NCBI GenBank assembly: GCA_030538255.1
Contig: JAUNUI010000030.1
Location: 1 to 32,298, forward strand
Reading direction: 5' to 3'
DNA: 32,298 bases
Source of the DNA: Pelistega sp.
Lineage (GTDB): Bacteria > Pseudomonadota > Gammaproteobacteria > Burkholderiales > Burkholderiaceae_B
Position numbers and translations under genes: made by a program. Below, piece by piece: positions 16,033-25,129 of this stretch. Below the pieces are notes generated by a model, which saw only the letters and a list, made by a program, of their open reading frames with translations, made no database searches and was not told where the DNA came from. Numbering within the stretch: position 1 is the first letter of the stretch; the number at the start of each line of letters is the position of its first letter.

Positions 16033-17385
16033 TTAAGCTGCTGGGGTGCGCATCGTTACAAATTCTTCCGCCGCTGTTGGATGTATACCAATTGTGCTGT
16101 CGAAAACCGCTTTAGTTGCACCCGCTTTCATGGCGACGGCGAAGCCTTGGATAATCTCACCCGCTTCATCACCCACCATATGCATGCCGACAACTTTATC
16201 ACTGGCCTTATCGACGATTAGTTTCATTAAGGTACGCTCATTCTTGCCTGTTAAGGTATGCTTAAGCGCTCTGAACTCTGAACGATAAATGACGATGTCC
16301 TTATACTGTTCGCGCGCCTCGTCTTCCGTCAAGCCAACCGTTGCCGCATTCGGTGTGGTGAAAATGGCAGTCGGGATATAGTCATAACTCATTTCACGCT
16401 TACCCTCACCAAACAAGTGATCGACCAAGACCATGGCTTCACCTAAAGCGACTGGTGTTAACTGCACACGGTCAGTGACATCGCCTAAGGCATACACAGA
16501 CTCCACATTCGTACGATAATCCTCATCGACTACGATGGCACCATTCTTCTGCTGAGCGATGTTCAGCGCCTCAAGACCTAAGCCTTTCACATTCGGTGCA
16601 CGACCCGTAGCGTAAAGTACTTGATCAACCTCTAAGGTACTACCATCTTTCAAAGTGACTTCAATACCATCGGCTGTCTTGGCTAGCTTCGCCACATCGC
16701 TATTGGTGCGAATATCGACACCGGCCTTACTCATCTCTTGAGCTAAGAAGTTACGAATATCTTGATCAAAGCCGCGCAGGATTTGTTCCGAACGATAAAG
16801 CTGCGTTACTTGTGAACCCAAACCGTTAAAGATTGAAGCAAACTCACTGGCAATATAACCACCACCGACCACGACTAAGCGCTTAGGAAACTCTGGCAAA
16901 TCAAAAATTTCATTGCTACTAATCGCCAACTCTTTACCTTCTACCTCAGGAATCACAGGCCAACCGCCTGTCGCGATGAGAATATATTTAGCGCTGTATT
17001 GTTGCTCGCCAACTTGTACGGTATGCGCATCAACTAAAACACCACGACCATCAATTAATTGCACACCCGAACCATCGAGCAAGTTCTTGTACACTCCATT
17101 CAAGCGAGTAATTTCAGTGGCACGATTGGCTTTCAGCGTCTCCCAATTAAAACTAGGATTAACCGCTTCCCAGCCATAACCTACTGCAGAACTGTAGTGA
17201 CCTGGGAAGCTTGATGCGTAGCTATACAGTTTCTTTGGAATACATCCCAAGTTAACACATGTGCCACCGAGTGGCGCATCCTCAACCACGGCGACCTTAA
17301 CGCCTTGTGCTGCTGCCATACGTGATGCACGTACGCCACCGCTACCACCACCAATCACTAATAAATCAAAATCGTAGTTTTGCAT
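16033..17385 (-). CDS. gor: Glutathione-disulfide reductase
   Basis: This enzyme reduces glutathione disulfide with NADPH; it is an FAD flavoprotein. The 450-residue protein equals E. coli Gor in length. Visible features are the FAD-binding GGGSGGVRASR (12-22), the redox disulfide motif GGTCVNLGCIPKK with Cys43 and Cys48, and the second nucleotide-binding site VVVGGGYIASEFA. Further on come ALGDVTDRVQLTPVA and the C-terminal HPTAAEEFVTMR with the catalytic His-Glu pair. A GTG three codons upstream (17394) could also start it. The ATG at 17385 with GGTGG before it is preferred. Confidence 0.94.
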   Translation of the reverse strand: MQNYDFDLLVIGGGSGGVRASRMAAAQGVKVAVVEDAPLGGTCVNLGCIPKKLYSYASSFPGHYSSAVGYGWEAVNPSFNWETLKANRATEITRLNGVYKNLLDGSGVQLIDGRGVLVDAHTVQVGEQQYSAKYILIATGGWPVIPEVEGKELAISSNEIFDLPEFPKRLVVVGGGYIASEFASIFNGLGSQVTQLYRSEQILRGFDQDIRNFLAQEMSKAGVDIRTNSDVAKLAKTADGIEVTLKDGSTLEVDQVLYATGRAPNVKGLGLEALNIAQQKNGAIVVDEDYRTNVESVYALGDVTDRVQLTPVALGEAMVLVDHLFGEGKREMSYDYIPTAIFTTPNAATVGLTEDEAREQYKDIVIYRSEFRALKHTLTGKNERTLMKLIVDKASDKVVGMHMVGDEAGEIIQGFAVAMKAGATKAVFDSTIGIHPTAAEEFVTMRTPAA

Positions 17386-17701
17386 TATTGCCACCCATGA
17401 GAAAATTTATGTGGATTCATTTTAACGTGAATTAGCGATTTATCCGCCATTACCAGTGATTTTCTGGCAGTATAGCTTTTATCAATGCGGGCTAAAGCTT
17501 TTCTCTATCAAGAAGCACCCATTCCGCACTATACTGTGCACTCGATTATTAAGTTCATATGAGTACGCTTAATTCTGTTTACCTGTTCGATTGTTATTGA
17601 ATGTCCGATTATTTCGACTTAAAATTTATCTTAATTGTTTGGTACAAAATCTTGGCAAGCATTAGTCTTAAAGTTTTGGCTTAGGCACTAAGGAGAGATG
17701 G
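17386..17701. promoter_or_regulatory. Divergent promoter region between gor and the NlpC/P60 lipoprotein gene
   Basis: These roughly 316 bases contain no gene. Toward gor, TATACT (minus strand, in the GCTATACTGCC context near 17468-17473) is a possible -10 with no strong -35. Toward the lipoprotein gene only AT-rich sequence and a strong AAGGAGA ribosome site just before 17702 are evident. No operator is recognisable. Confidence 0.3.
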
Positions 17702-18226
17702 ATGATGACAGATACTCAGCCTTATGGATTTAAAAATACCTTTTTAAAATACCTTGCCCTCACGGCTCTCACCCTTATCCTCACAGCCTGCTCCAGCACC
17801 AGTCCCCCTACCTCTAGCTCCTCTGCTTCCGTTCAACTTGATCCCCGTTATCGCGAAACCTTAGTAGCCAATGCCATGATGCTAATGGGTACACCCTATC
17901 GTTATGGTGGCAATCATCCTGGTGAAGGCTTTGATTGTAGCGGCTTTGTACGCTATACCGTAGCAGAAACCGCGAAAGCATCGCTACCCCGCACGACACG
18001 TGATATCGCAGGCGCTACCCGAAAAATTAAAACATCATCCCTTAAGCGTGGGGACTTCGTCTTTTTTAATACCTCAGGTCCCTATACACATATGGGCATT
18101 TACTTAGGGGATAGAAAATTCGTCCATGCTCCTTCAAGTAGAAACCAAGGCGCAGTACGTGTAGACTCAATGGATTCTAAGTATTTCTCACAGCGTTTTA
18201 TGGAAGCGCGGACGGCTTTTCGGTGA
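17702..18226 (+). CDS. NlpC/P60-family lipoprotein, probable murein endopeptidase
   Basis: This 174-residue outer-membrane-type lipoprotein probably cuts peptide cross-links in peptidoglycan. The N-terminus has a hydrophobic signal (about 14-29) ending in the lipobox LTAC, so Cys30 is the lipidated residue. A Ser/Thr/Pro-rich linker follows. The NlpC/P60 domain (about 52-174) shows the catalytic Cys79 in GFDCSGFVRYT, His130 in THMGIYLG and His142 in FVHAPS. It resembles the E. coli Spr/MepS group in size and layout. An AAGGAGA site precedes two adjacent ATG codons; the first is used here. Confidence 0.9.
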   Translation: MMTDTQPYGFKNTFLKYLALTALTLILTACSSTSPPTSSSSASVQLDPRYRETLVANAMMLMGTPYRYGGNHPGEGFDCSGFVRYTVAETAKASLPRTTRDIAGATRKIKTSSLKRGDFVFFNTSGPYTHMGIYLGDRKFVHAPSSRNQGAVRVDSMDSKYFSQRFMEARTAFR

Positions 18227-18538
18227 GGTGAAAGATAGCGACTTAGACACTTCTTCTTATCACTTTGAGTTTCACAATCTACTTTCAATCTAAATCATAT
18301 TTTTAGGTCAGAATCTTAGTGTTGATTCAAGGCCTTATTACACTATTTTTTGTCATAAACAACATCCGTGGAGTTATTCATCCTGAGGATACTCTACTGG
18401 CGCCTCACGCACAGTAAAATAATCCTCAAAAAGTCCATTGTATTTAATGGTCATTTTGAGGATAGTGTTTAACAAAACTCGCCTAAAACCCCGTTCTTTA
18501 GGATGGGGGCTTCAACACAAGCTAAGTTGATAATAAAT
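18227..18538. mobile_element. Gene-free stretch with a possible small IS200/IS605-like non-autonomous element (about 18342-18515)
   Basis: No gene is seen in these 312 bases. After a TTAC at 18338-18341 comes a hairpin (GAGT...ATCCTGAGGATACTC, 18371-18394). An imperfect palindrome TCCTCAAAA...TTTTGAGGA follows (about 18423-18461). Last is a hairpin of 8 bp with G-T pairs and loop TTTA (18489-18508), followed by TTCAA (18511-18515). TTAC on the left and hairpin plus TCAA on the right are the cleavage-site layout of IS608-type elements. The last hairpin, read on the minus strand, is followed by TTTT and may simply terminate the ppk2 message. Confidence 0.3.
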
Positions 18539-19924
18539 CTAAATCAACACATTCTCACCCGCTTCGTAAATCGCATTCGAGCGACCTACGATAAGTGGAT
18601 CAATTTTGCCGATAACGTTAAGGTCTTTATTACGATAGTTAAAGCGATGCAAAACAAAACGCATGGCGTTCAAGCGCGCACGCTTCTTGCAGTTTGACTT
18701 CACCACGGTCCATGGTGAATCACTCGTATCAGTATGGTAGAACATGGCTTCTTTAGCTTTGGTATAGTCTTCCCACTTGTCTAATGAGGCCATATCAATT
18801 GGTGATAGTTTCCATTGTTTTAATGGATGATTCTGACGCTCACGGAAGCGGCGACGTTGCTCTTCACGACTCACTGAGAACCAGAATTTAATCAGACCAA
18901 TACCACTGCGCACTAGATTGCGCTCAAATTCTGGCGCTTGACGCATAAATTCTTTGTACTGTTCATCGGTACAGAAGCCCATTACACGCTCTACACCGGC
19001 ACGGTTATACCAAGAGCGGTCAAATAACACAATCTCACCTGCCGTCGGTAGGTGTTGTACATAGCGTTGGAAATACCATTGGCCTAATTCAGTTGTGGTC
19101 GGTTTTTGTAGTGCGACAACACGGGCAAAACGTGGGTTTAAGTGTTCCATAAAGCGCTTAATCGTACCGCCCTTACCAGCCGCATCTCGACCTTCGAAAA
19201 GGATCACGATACGCTGACCTGTCTCTTGTACCCACTGTTGAAGCTTCAATAGCTCAACTTGTAGATTATATTTCTGATACTCGTAATTGCGGCGAGACAT
19301 GAGGTAACGATAAGGGTAGGCGCCCTCTTCTTGCCAGTTATCGACTAATACAGAGTCAGGATTCTCTTCACTCTTTAGATCGAGTTTACGCTTCTCATCA
19401 CGTAACACTTTGAGCAACTCATCACGATCATCCGCCGATAAGTTCTCTAACATGGCATAGGCTTTAGCGGGTTGATCCACCTTCTGCGTATTGGCAATCA
19501 CTTCAGCGATTGAGGCTGCTTTACCTTCAGTGCGTGCGGCAACGCGATCTTTAATCACATTACGACGAGTTTGTGCAGGTGTGCTGCCACTAATCGTATC
19601 ACCAGATTTCACTTCTCGAGATGCTGTGCTTGTGACTGTCTTTTTCGCGGCAATTTTCTTGGTAGCTGCTCTTTTAGTGGCTGTTGTTGTCGTTTTAGTC
19701 GCCGTGGCTTTTTTCGCTGGTGCTGTTGTTGACTTCGTCGCCGTTGTCTTTTTCGCTGGTGCTGTTTTAATAGCGCTTGTCTTAACAGTGCTTGTCGAAC
19801 TCACTGATGCCGATACTGGATTACTGACTTCATTGGCTGTGGTTTCACTGCCTACTGGATTTGTTTGCTGAGGGTTTGCCGTAGTTTTACGAACCGTCTT
19901 TGTACCTGTCGTCTTTGTTACCAT
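18539..19924 (-). CDS. ppk2: PPK2-family polyphosphate kinase with a Lys/Ala/Thr-rich N-terminal tail
   Basis: PPK2 enzymes transfer phosphate between polyphosphate and nucleotides. The catalytic domain (about 195-450) has Walker A FEGRDAAGKGGTIKRF (Gly245-Gly253), Walker B FDRSWYNRAGVERVMGF (about 301-317), and a basic lid RRRFRERQNHPLKQWKLS. The first 135 residues are foreign to the usual enzyme (about 270-300 residues). They are dominated by Lys, Thr and Ala in KTAPAKKTTATK-like repeats (about 48-98), resembling histone H1 tails and AlgP-type proteins. The tail is expected to be disordered and strongly basic, fit to bind polyphosphate or DNA; that is inference. The gene stands alone between convergent and divergent neighbours. 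Confidence 0.92.
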   Translation of the reverse strand: MVTKTTGTKTVRKTTANPQQTNPVGSETTANEVSNPVSASVSSTSTVKTSAIKTAPAKKTTATKSTTAPAKKATATKTTTTATKRAATKKIAAKKTVTSTASREVKSGDTISGSTPAQTRRNVIKDRVAARTEGKAASIAEVIANTQKVDQPAKAYAMLENLSADDRDELLKVLRDEKRKLDLKSEENPDSVLVDNWQEEGAYPYRYLMSRRNYEYQKYNLQVELLKLQQWVQETGQRIVILFEGRDAAGKGGTIKRFMEHLNPRFARVVALQKPTTTELGQWYFQRYVQHLPTAGEIVLFDRSWYNRAGVERVMGFCTDEQYKEFMRQAPEFERNLVRSGIGLIKFWFSVSREEQRRRFRERQNHPLKQWKLSPIDMASLDKWEDYTKAKEAMFYHTDTSDSPWTVVKSNCKKRARLNAMRFVLHRFNYRNKDLNVIGKIDPLIVGRSNAIYEAGENVLI

Positions 19925-20127
19925 TATTGTCCTCGTAGTGTTACGCGAGCTAAACTCACAAATAAAAAAATCGTTGTCCCTTAATTCTTATCTTTCTCAG
20001 TAATCTTTTCACACATATATTTTACCCTGCTTTTGCGTCAAAATAATGTTATAAGTTTAAGCATTAGAAGATGCATACTAGGTAGTCGGACATATGCAAC
20101 AAACAACCATGAAAATAGGTATGGAGA

Positions 20128-20940
20128 ATGATGATTAAGAACACACTAAGCATTGCTGGTGTTGACCCTTCTGGCGGCGCTGGCGTACTCGCTGATGTAA
20201 AAACCATGAGTGCTTTGGGCACCTACGCAACGGCTGTAATTGCCGCTTTAACCGCGCAGAACACCCAAGCAGTGACGGGTATTCAGACGGTTCCTCCTGA
20301 TTTTATTGCTTTGCAAATTGATACCTTATTCGATGACGTACGGATTGATGGGGTCAAAATTGGCATGTTAGGTGAAGCGAGAGTCAGCCAAATTGTCAGC
20401 GATAAAATTGCCCAATATCAACCACCCTTCGTGGTCTTAGACCCTGTTATGGTGGCGAAAAGTGGTGATTTATTATTAGAGAAAGAAGCGGTGGCGAGCT
20501 TACTCGAAGGCTTGGTTCAGCAAGCGCATATGATTACGCCGAATCTTCCTGAGGCCGGTGTGATACTCAGGCAAAGAGCGCCTGAAACAGTCAAGGAAAT
20601 GTATGCTACTGCAGAACGCTTGCACAAGCTGATGAGTGATAAAGATGAACGCTGGGTTCTCCTCAAAGGGGGGCACCTAAGTACCGATGAAACCGTTGAT
20701 CTCTTATTCAACGGTGACAGGATGCTTGAAATTCCAGGACGTAAGATTCATACGCGCAATACACATGGCACGGGATGTTCTCTATCTTCTGCTGTGTGTG
20801 CGCTACAAGCGCGCCTACAAGATGTGCCGGAAGCGACGCGACAAGCATGTCACTATATCTTCCAAGCGATTAGTCGCGCTGATGAGCTGAGTGTGGGTCA
20901 AGGTCATGGACCGATTCACCACTTTCATGCGCAATGGTAA
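20128..20940 (+). CDS. thiD: ThiD, hydroxymethylpyrimidine / phosphomethylpyrimidine kinase
   Basis: ThiD phosphorylates HMP and HMP-phosphate in thiamine biosynthesis. The 270-residue ribokinase-fold protein opens with IAGVDPSGGAGVLADVKTMSALGTYA (9-34), the substrate-binding N-terminal block, and has VLDPVMVAKSGDLLL (about 103-117). The ATP/anion-hole segment NTHGTGCSLSSA contains Cys217. Length is standard. No other thi gene is adjacent, and no TPP riboswitch was recognised in the 203-base upstream region shared with ppk2. Confidence 0.93.
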   Translation: MMIKNTLSIAGVDPSGGAGVLADVKTMSALGTYATAVIAALTAQNTQAVTGIQTVPPDFIALQIDTLFDDVRIDGVKIGMLGEARVSQIVSDKIAQYQPPFVVLDPVMVAKSGDLLLEKEAVASLLEGLVQQAHMITPNLPEAGVILRQRAPETVKEMYATAERLHKLMSDKDERWVLLKGGHLSTDETVDLLFNGDRMLEIPGRKIHTRNTHGTGCSLSSAVCALQARLQDVPEATRQACHYIFQAISRADELSVGQGHGPIHHFHAQW

Positions 20941-21176
20941 TTTATAGGCCGTGAGGATTTGGCATTCCCACTCATCCATCGCGTTAGCAGATAAGCGTAC
21001 AGTAGCCATGGGAATCTGTTGCCATGCTATCTGTCTGTGGCTTAATAGGCGTATTCCTTGCTAGGCTATTTTCGCCGTTCTTAGAGAAAAGTCTAAGTTT
21101 CAGATAGAATAGCGAAGCGACCCTAAGCATCTGTTAAAATACCGTAATTACACTAGTTTTTTTAAAGAGTTAGTCT
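20941..21176. other. Spacer between thiD and the PCMT-like gene
   Basis: These 236 bases contain no gene. A small hairpin CTTAGA-GAAAAG-TCTAAG (21080-21097) is followed by TTT and could be a weak terminator of thiD. TTAAAAT at about 21134-21140 is a possible -10 for the next gene. Nothing else was recognised. Confidence 0.3.
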
Positions 21177-21869
21177 ATGAATGCACCGCAAAGTTTATTA
21201 GATCTAAGCCGATTCAATATGATCGAGCAACAAATTCGCCCAGCTGGCACTTTGAATGAAGCTGTTTTAGAAGCCATGATGGGACTTTCTCGTGATGCTT
21301 TTGTGGCGCCTGAATATCAATCGGTTGCCTATAGCGATACAGAAATCCCTATCAAAGTCGCGGGTGCTTTATCTAATGAAAATATGCTAGCTCCGCGTAT
21401 TGAAGCGCGCTTAGCGCAAGAATTGCAACTTAAGAGTACCGATAGTGTCTTAGAGATTGGCACAGGCAGTGGTTTTCAAGCGGCCTTATTAAGCCGACTC
21501 TGCCGTCAAGTTAAGAGCATTGAAATTGACTCAAAGATTGCCGAATTCGCCACTGCTAACTTAGCCAAAAACCATATTAGCAATGTTTCGGTTGAGGTGG
21601 GTGATGGACAGAATGGTTGGTCGGGTGAAAGCTATGATGCAATTCTTATCACTGGCTCACTTCCCTCAATTCCTGATGCGATCAAATACCAATTAGCTGA
21701 AGGCGGTCGCCTAGTAGCTATTGTAGGTAAATCACCGGTGATGCAATTAGTGCGTATCACGCGTAAATCTGCCTCAGCATTTGAAGAGGAATCGATTCTT
21801 GAAACCTGCATCAAACCATTGCGTGGTCCTGTGACATCAAGCTTTACGTTTCAAGGCTTAGATCTGTAA
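21177..21869 (+). CDS. PCMT-family (protein-L-isoaspartate methyltransferase-like) SAM-dependent methyltransferase
   Basis: This is a 230-residue class I methyltransferase. The SAM-binding motif I is VLEIGTGSGF (91-100), followed by SIEIDSKIAEFA and the GDGQNGWSGESYDAILITGSLPSIP segment that recalls PCMT enzymes. The N-terminal half (FNMIEQQIRPAGTLNEAVLEAM) also follows the family. The usual substrate-site stretch resembling GQTISQPYIVA is replaced by VAGALSNENMLAPRI, so isoaspartate repair is uncertain. Such divergent PCMT homologues are common in betaproteobacteria. It is closed by a strong bidirectional terminator. Confidence 0.8.
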   Translation: MNAPQSLLDLSRFNMIEQQIRPAGTLNEAVLEAMMGLSRDAFVAPEYQSVAYSDTEIPIKVAGALSNENMLAPRIEARLAQELQLKSTDSVLEIGTGSGFQAALLSRLCRQVKSIEIDSKIAEFATANLAKNHISNVSVEVGDGQNGWSGESYDAILITGSLPSIPDAIKYQLAEGGRLVAIVGKSPVMQLVRITRKSASAFEEESILETCIKPLRGPVTSSFTFQGLDL

Positions 21870-21924
21870 AATTTAGATCTGCAAGAGGATGACATATGCG
21901 CCTCGTCTAGCAGCATGCTACACC

Positions 21925-21954
21925 AAAAAACGGCTAACAACTTAGCCGTTTTTT
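21925..21954. terminator. Bidirectional rho-independent terminator
   Basis: AAAAAACGGCTAA (21925-21937) pairs perfectly over 13 bp with TTAGCCGTTTTTT (21942-21954) around a CAAC loop. The A and T runs give a U-tract on either strand, serving both the methyltransferase gene and the convergent rfaE2 gene. Confidence 0.95.
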
Positions 21955-22023
21955 CCGTCTTTACCTTGCAGATTGGCAACTCGTCTAGGGCGTTGTTGTC
22001 AACAAGCTGCGCGCGCTCCCTTC

Positions 22024-22521
22024 CTAGCGCTTAATCTTACTCACGAGTGCGGTTGTTGAGCGTTCAAATTCGAAAGGAATGGCGATGGCTTTGCCGCCCC
22101 AAGTTTTAACCAAAGCTGTCTCTGCTAAGGTTTCCATATCATAATCACCACCCTTCACAATAATATCCGGGCGCAGAGCATCGATAAGTTCGTACGGTGT
22201 ATCTTCAGCAAAGTAGGTCACCGCATCAACACTGGCCAAAGCAGCTAACAGTGCCTGACGGTCAAGCATGGTATTGAAGGGGCGATCAGGCGCTTTGCCT
22301 AAGCGCTTGACAGACTCATCGGTATTCACGGCAACAATTAAACTTGCGCCAAGCTGCGCAGCTTGGTCTAAATAACTCACATGACCACGATGCAATATGT
22401 CAAATACGCCGTTGGTAAAGATAATGGGGCGCGCCAACTCTCCTGAAGCAATTTTCTGCTTCAAAGCCTCGAGGCTTAAGATTTTCTGTTCAAAACGGGG
22501 GGCTTGTTTTATCTCATACAT
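22024..22521 (-). CDS. rfaE2: RfaE2-type D-glycero-beta-D-manno-heptose 1-phosphate adenylyltransferase
   Basis: This enzyme makes ADP-heptose for the lipopolysaccharide core. The 165-residue protein corresponds to the C-terminal domain of E. coli HldE, here a separate polypeptide as usual in betaproteobacteria. The nucleotidyltransferase motif TNGVFDILHRGHVSYL (36-51, with H-x-G-H) is clear, as are VGVNTDES-like AVNTDESVKRLGK, KGGDYDM and the C-terminal ERSTTALVSKIKR. A GTG 23 codons upstream (22590) would add residues that do not look like the family, so the ATG at 22521 is chosen although its ribosome site is weak. Confidence 0.92.
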   Translation of the reverse strand: MYEIKQAPRFEQKILSLEALKQKIASGELARPIIFTNGVFDILHRGHVSYLDQAAQLGASLIVAVNTDESVKRLGKAPDRPFNTMLDRQALLAALASVDAVTYFAEDTPYELIDALRPDIIVKGGDYDMETLAETALVKTWGGKAIAIPFEFERSTTALVSKIKR

Positions 22522-22664
22522 AGCGTTAGTTCCAACGGTGAAGCCACAAGGCCTTCGTACTTTTATCCCTTGTGTTTGCTGATATCTCACAATATTTTCT
22601 TAATGCCGAGCTAGAGCGATTGCGCATATGAACTCATCCTTAGCCAATAACTCTAAAACACTAT

Positions 22665-24203
22665 TTAAGAACGAATTAACCAAATCAGTAGGCCCGTGTT
22701 CACTAAAGCCAATAAGCCCACGGCATATACTTGCCACTTCTGTAGACGTCGTAGGCGCTTTAACTCTTCATTCAGTTCTTTGGCGTGGTCCGCTTTATTC
22801 AAGTTCTTATGCACAAGACGCGGAATCGCTGGCAAGATATCAGACCATTGGCTGGCCTCTTTCTTCATCTGATCAACGAAACCTCGGGGACCGACACGAC
22901 GCCACATCCATTTCTCTAAGAAAGGTTTAGCGGTTTTCCAGAGGTCTAAATTAGGGTCTAACTCGCGCCCCATGCCTTCAATATTCAGTAAGGTTTTTTG
23001 TAATAGAACTAACTGCGGCTGAATCTCTACATTAAAGCGACGCGAGGTCTGAAATAAGCGCATAAGGACTTGGCCCAAACTAATTTCAGAGAGCGGACGG
23101 TCAAAATGCGGCTCACACACGGTACGTATAGCCGCTTCGAGTTGCTCTTCACGAGTCGTCGCAGGCACCCAGCCTGACTCAATATGCAACTGAGCAACAC
23201 GACGATAATCGCGACGGAAAAAAGCTAAGAAATTCTGTGCTAAGTAGTTCTTATCAAAATCGGATAAGGAGCCCACAATGCCAAAATCGACCGCAATATA
23301 CTGGCCAAAGCTTTCTGGCGCCAAGGATACTAAGATATTGCCTGGATGCATGTCGGCATGAAAGAAGCCATCTTCAAAAACTTGCGTAAAGAAGATCTCC
23401 ACCCCCATCACTGCAAGCTTCTCAATATCTACACCATGCTCACGCAGCTGTTCAACCCGATTAATCGGAATCCCTTCCATCCACTGCATGGTGAATACGG
23501 AGGAGGTGCTGTATTCCCAATGTACTTCAGGCACCAAGAGCAAGCCATCGCGCTTGGCTTCAACGAAATTACGACGTAACTGACTACAGTTCGCCGCCTC
23601 AACTTGTAGGTCGAGTTCATCGTGCAAGTATTGGTCAAACTCAGCGACCACTTCTTTCGGCTTGAGGCGCTTACCATCGGGCATAAAGCCCTGTACTAAG
23701 CTGGCGAACGAGCGCATTAGGGCGAGGTCTCGTTCAATCGCCTTAAGCATACCTGGACGCAAGACCTTCACCGCAACTTTGCGACCATCAAATAAATACG
23801 CCACATGCACCTGTGCCACCGAGGCTGAGGCGCAAGGCTCACGCTCAAATGAGGCGAATAATTGATCGATGGGCTTGCCTAAGGATTTCTCAATTTGGCT
23901 GACAGCCAAATCTGGGTCAAAAGGCGGTACCTTATCTTGTAACAGCGCCAGCTCATCAGCAATGTCTAAGGGCACGATATCACGACGTGTGGACATCACC
24001 TGACCAAACTTGACAAAAATAGGACCGAGCTGCTCTAAAGCTTCACGTAGACGTTGACCACGTGGCAGCGTGTGTTTACGTCCAAAACGAGCAAATTTTA
24101 ATAAGAAAGCCGCTACGGGATGATGAATACTACTTAAAACAAGCTCATCCAAGCCATAGCGAAAAGCAATAAAACTGATTCTAATTAATCGTAGAAATCT
24201 CAT
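22665..24203 (-). CDS. ubiB: UbiB, atypical kinase/ATPase required for ubiquinone biosynthesis
   Basis: UbiB is an ABC1/ADCK-family ATPase of the inner membrane that supports the ubiquinone-making complex. The 512-residue protein has the family's KxGQ motif ([15 protein letters not shown], Lys65-Gln68) and the alanine-rich loop [10 protein letters not shown]. The [10 protein letters not shown] lysine, the [10 protein letters not shown] catalytic loop and the AVDFGIVG metal-binding motif are also present. The C-terminus ends in a hydrophobic anchor ([18 protein letters not shown]). The start overlaps the ubiJ stop as ATGA, so the two are translationally coupled. Confidence 0.94.
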   Translation of the reverse strand: MRFLRLIRISFIAFRYGLDELVLSSIHHPVAAFLLKFARFGRKHTLPRGQRLREALEQLGPIFVKFGQVMSTRRDIVPLDIADELALLQDKVPPFDPDLAVSQIEKSLGKPIDQLFASFEREPCASASVAQVHVAYLFDGRKVAVKVLRPGMLKAIERDLALMRSFASLVQGFMPDGKRLKPKEVVAEFDQYLHDELDLQVEAANCSQLRRNFVEAKRDGLLLVPEVHWEYSTSSVFTMQWMEGIPINRVEQLREHGVDIEKLAVMGVEIFFTQVFEDGFFHADMHPGNILVSLAPESFGQYIAVDFGIVGSLSDFDKNYLAQNFLAFFRRDYRRVAQLHIESGWVPATTREEQLEAAIRTVCEPHFDRPLSEISLGQVLMRLFQTSRRFNVEIQPQLVLLQKTLLNIEGMGRELDPNLDLWKTAKPFLEKWMWRRVGPRGFVDQMKKEASQWSDILPAIPRLVHKNLNKADHAKELNEELKRLRRLQKWQVYAVGLLALVNTGLLIWLIRS

Positions 24204-24838
24204 CGTGTTTTCGTTCCCTTAGCTGCAGGGAGCTTCACTTGTGCGCGCTTGAGTGCTTGTTCTAGTTTCTGTAAGCGCATACTCAGCTCTTGAATATCAT
24301 CACTTAAGCCACGCATCATAACAGCAGGCACTAAAATCTTGCTTTCATGGCTTAGATACTCCGTGATATTCGCGACGCCACGTGTACCGATATCTTGTCC
24401 TGTATCCTTCACCTTCTTAAGGCTACTCATCATCATCGTCGCCATAAAAGGGCCGACAAGTTTGCTTAACTCCCCTTCGATATCCCAGCGTAAATCACGT
24501 GCGAGTTCCGAAACTAAGCGCGCCAAACCTGCATCACCTTCGATATGGAGTAATGAGGCCAATTCATCAATACTTGCTTTCCGACTAATCGCTGCGGGCA
24601 ATTGCTTAAGACTCTCATCATTAATACTTAACGTTACGTTCGGCACCACATCATCGGCTGCTTGTGACACCGTACCATCAGCTTCAATCGCTAAACGAAT
24701 CGTGTATTTAGACACATTCAGTCGAATTGTCTTGCCGGCATGCGCTGCAATTCTCTCTAAAGCCCATGGTTCACGGACCAGCATGGCATTAAGAACACGA
24801 ATAGCAAGTTGTTTAGGATTGAACAGAGGGGGAAACAT
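24200..24838 (-). CDS. ubiJ: UbiJ, SCP2-domain ubiquinone biosynthesis accessory factor
   Basis: UbiJ binds the lipophilic ubiquinone intermediates and scaffolds the soluble Ubi complex. From the ATG at 24838 the protein has 212 residues, near the E. coli length of 201. It contains an SCP2-like domain (about 15-115, with ITLNVSKY-like [17 protein letters not shown] and [10 protein letters not shown]), then helices ending in a coiled coil ([20 protein letters not shown]). The open frame extends 57 codons further upstream, but that part has no family resemblance and includes one copy of a repeat also found outside genes, so it is treated as untranslated. Confidence 0.88.
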   Translation of the reverse strand: MFPPLFNPKQLAIRVLNAMLVREPWALERIAAHAGKTIRLNVSKYTIRLAIEADGTVSQAADDVVPNVTLSINDESLKQLPAAISRKASIDELASLLHIEGDAGLARLVSELARDLRWDIEGELSKLVGPFMATMMMSSLKKVKDTGQDIGTRGVANITEYLSHESKILVPAVMMRGLSDDIQELSMRLQKLEQALKRAQVKLPAAKGTKTR

Positions 24839-25129
24839 AGACGTCCGTATAGCGTGAATCATTAAAAAGATACTGCCTAGTTTAACAGAAATCTTGCTAG
24901 CTCCGCCGACTAGCCTAGCCATAAAAGCACCGCAAATAAGGTATGCCGGAATTCGGCTGATTCGGCATACAAGGGTGAAAAGCATATCCAGACTCGTCGT
25001 GACCCCCATCTTTTAAGGCGGAGAGAATGTCAATTAAGCATGCTAGGCGCAGAGCCTAGAATGAACTAAGGGACCTCTTTATTTTCTTGGGTCTGCTGTC
25101 CGCATAGCTTATACTTGTGGAGTGAGCGC
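24839..25129. other. ubiJ upstream region with repeat copy and hairpins
   Basis: No gene is supported here. It holds one copy of an imperfect direct repeat (24897-24935) also present at 25772-25808. An 8-bp hairpin follows (GTATGCCG 24941-24948 with 24963-24970), then a 6-bp hairpin CTAGGC-GCAGA-GCCTAG (25043-25059). Either hairpin could end the toxin transcript, although no good U-tract follows. Confidence 0.4.

Noticed and set aside
19491-19871. 126-codon hydrophobic Val/Ala-rich frame on the plus strand
   Set aside because: It is the complement of the Lys/Thr/Ala codons of the PPK2 tail; the apparent membrane protein is an artefact of reverse-reading those codons.
20941-21176. Possible SRP RNA or riboswitch between thiD and the methyltransferase gene
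   Set aside because: The conserved SRP GGTCAGG/GGAAGG core and TPP-riboswitch CTGAGA motif were not found.
24339-24857. 172-codon plus-strand frame opposite ubiJ
   Set aside because: Antisense to the SCP2 domain, with no ribosome site or family resemblance.
24839-25009. 57-codon extension of ubiJ
   Set aside because: No family resemblance; it includes a repeat copy and a hairpin that also look non-coding.
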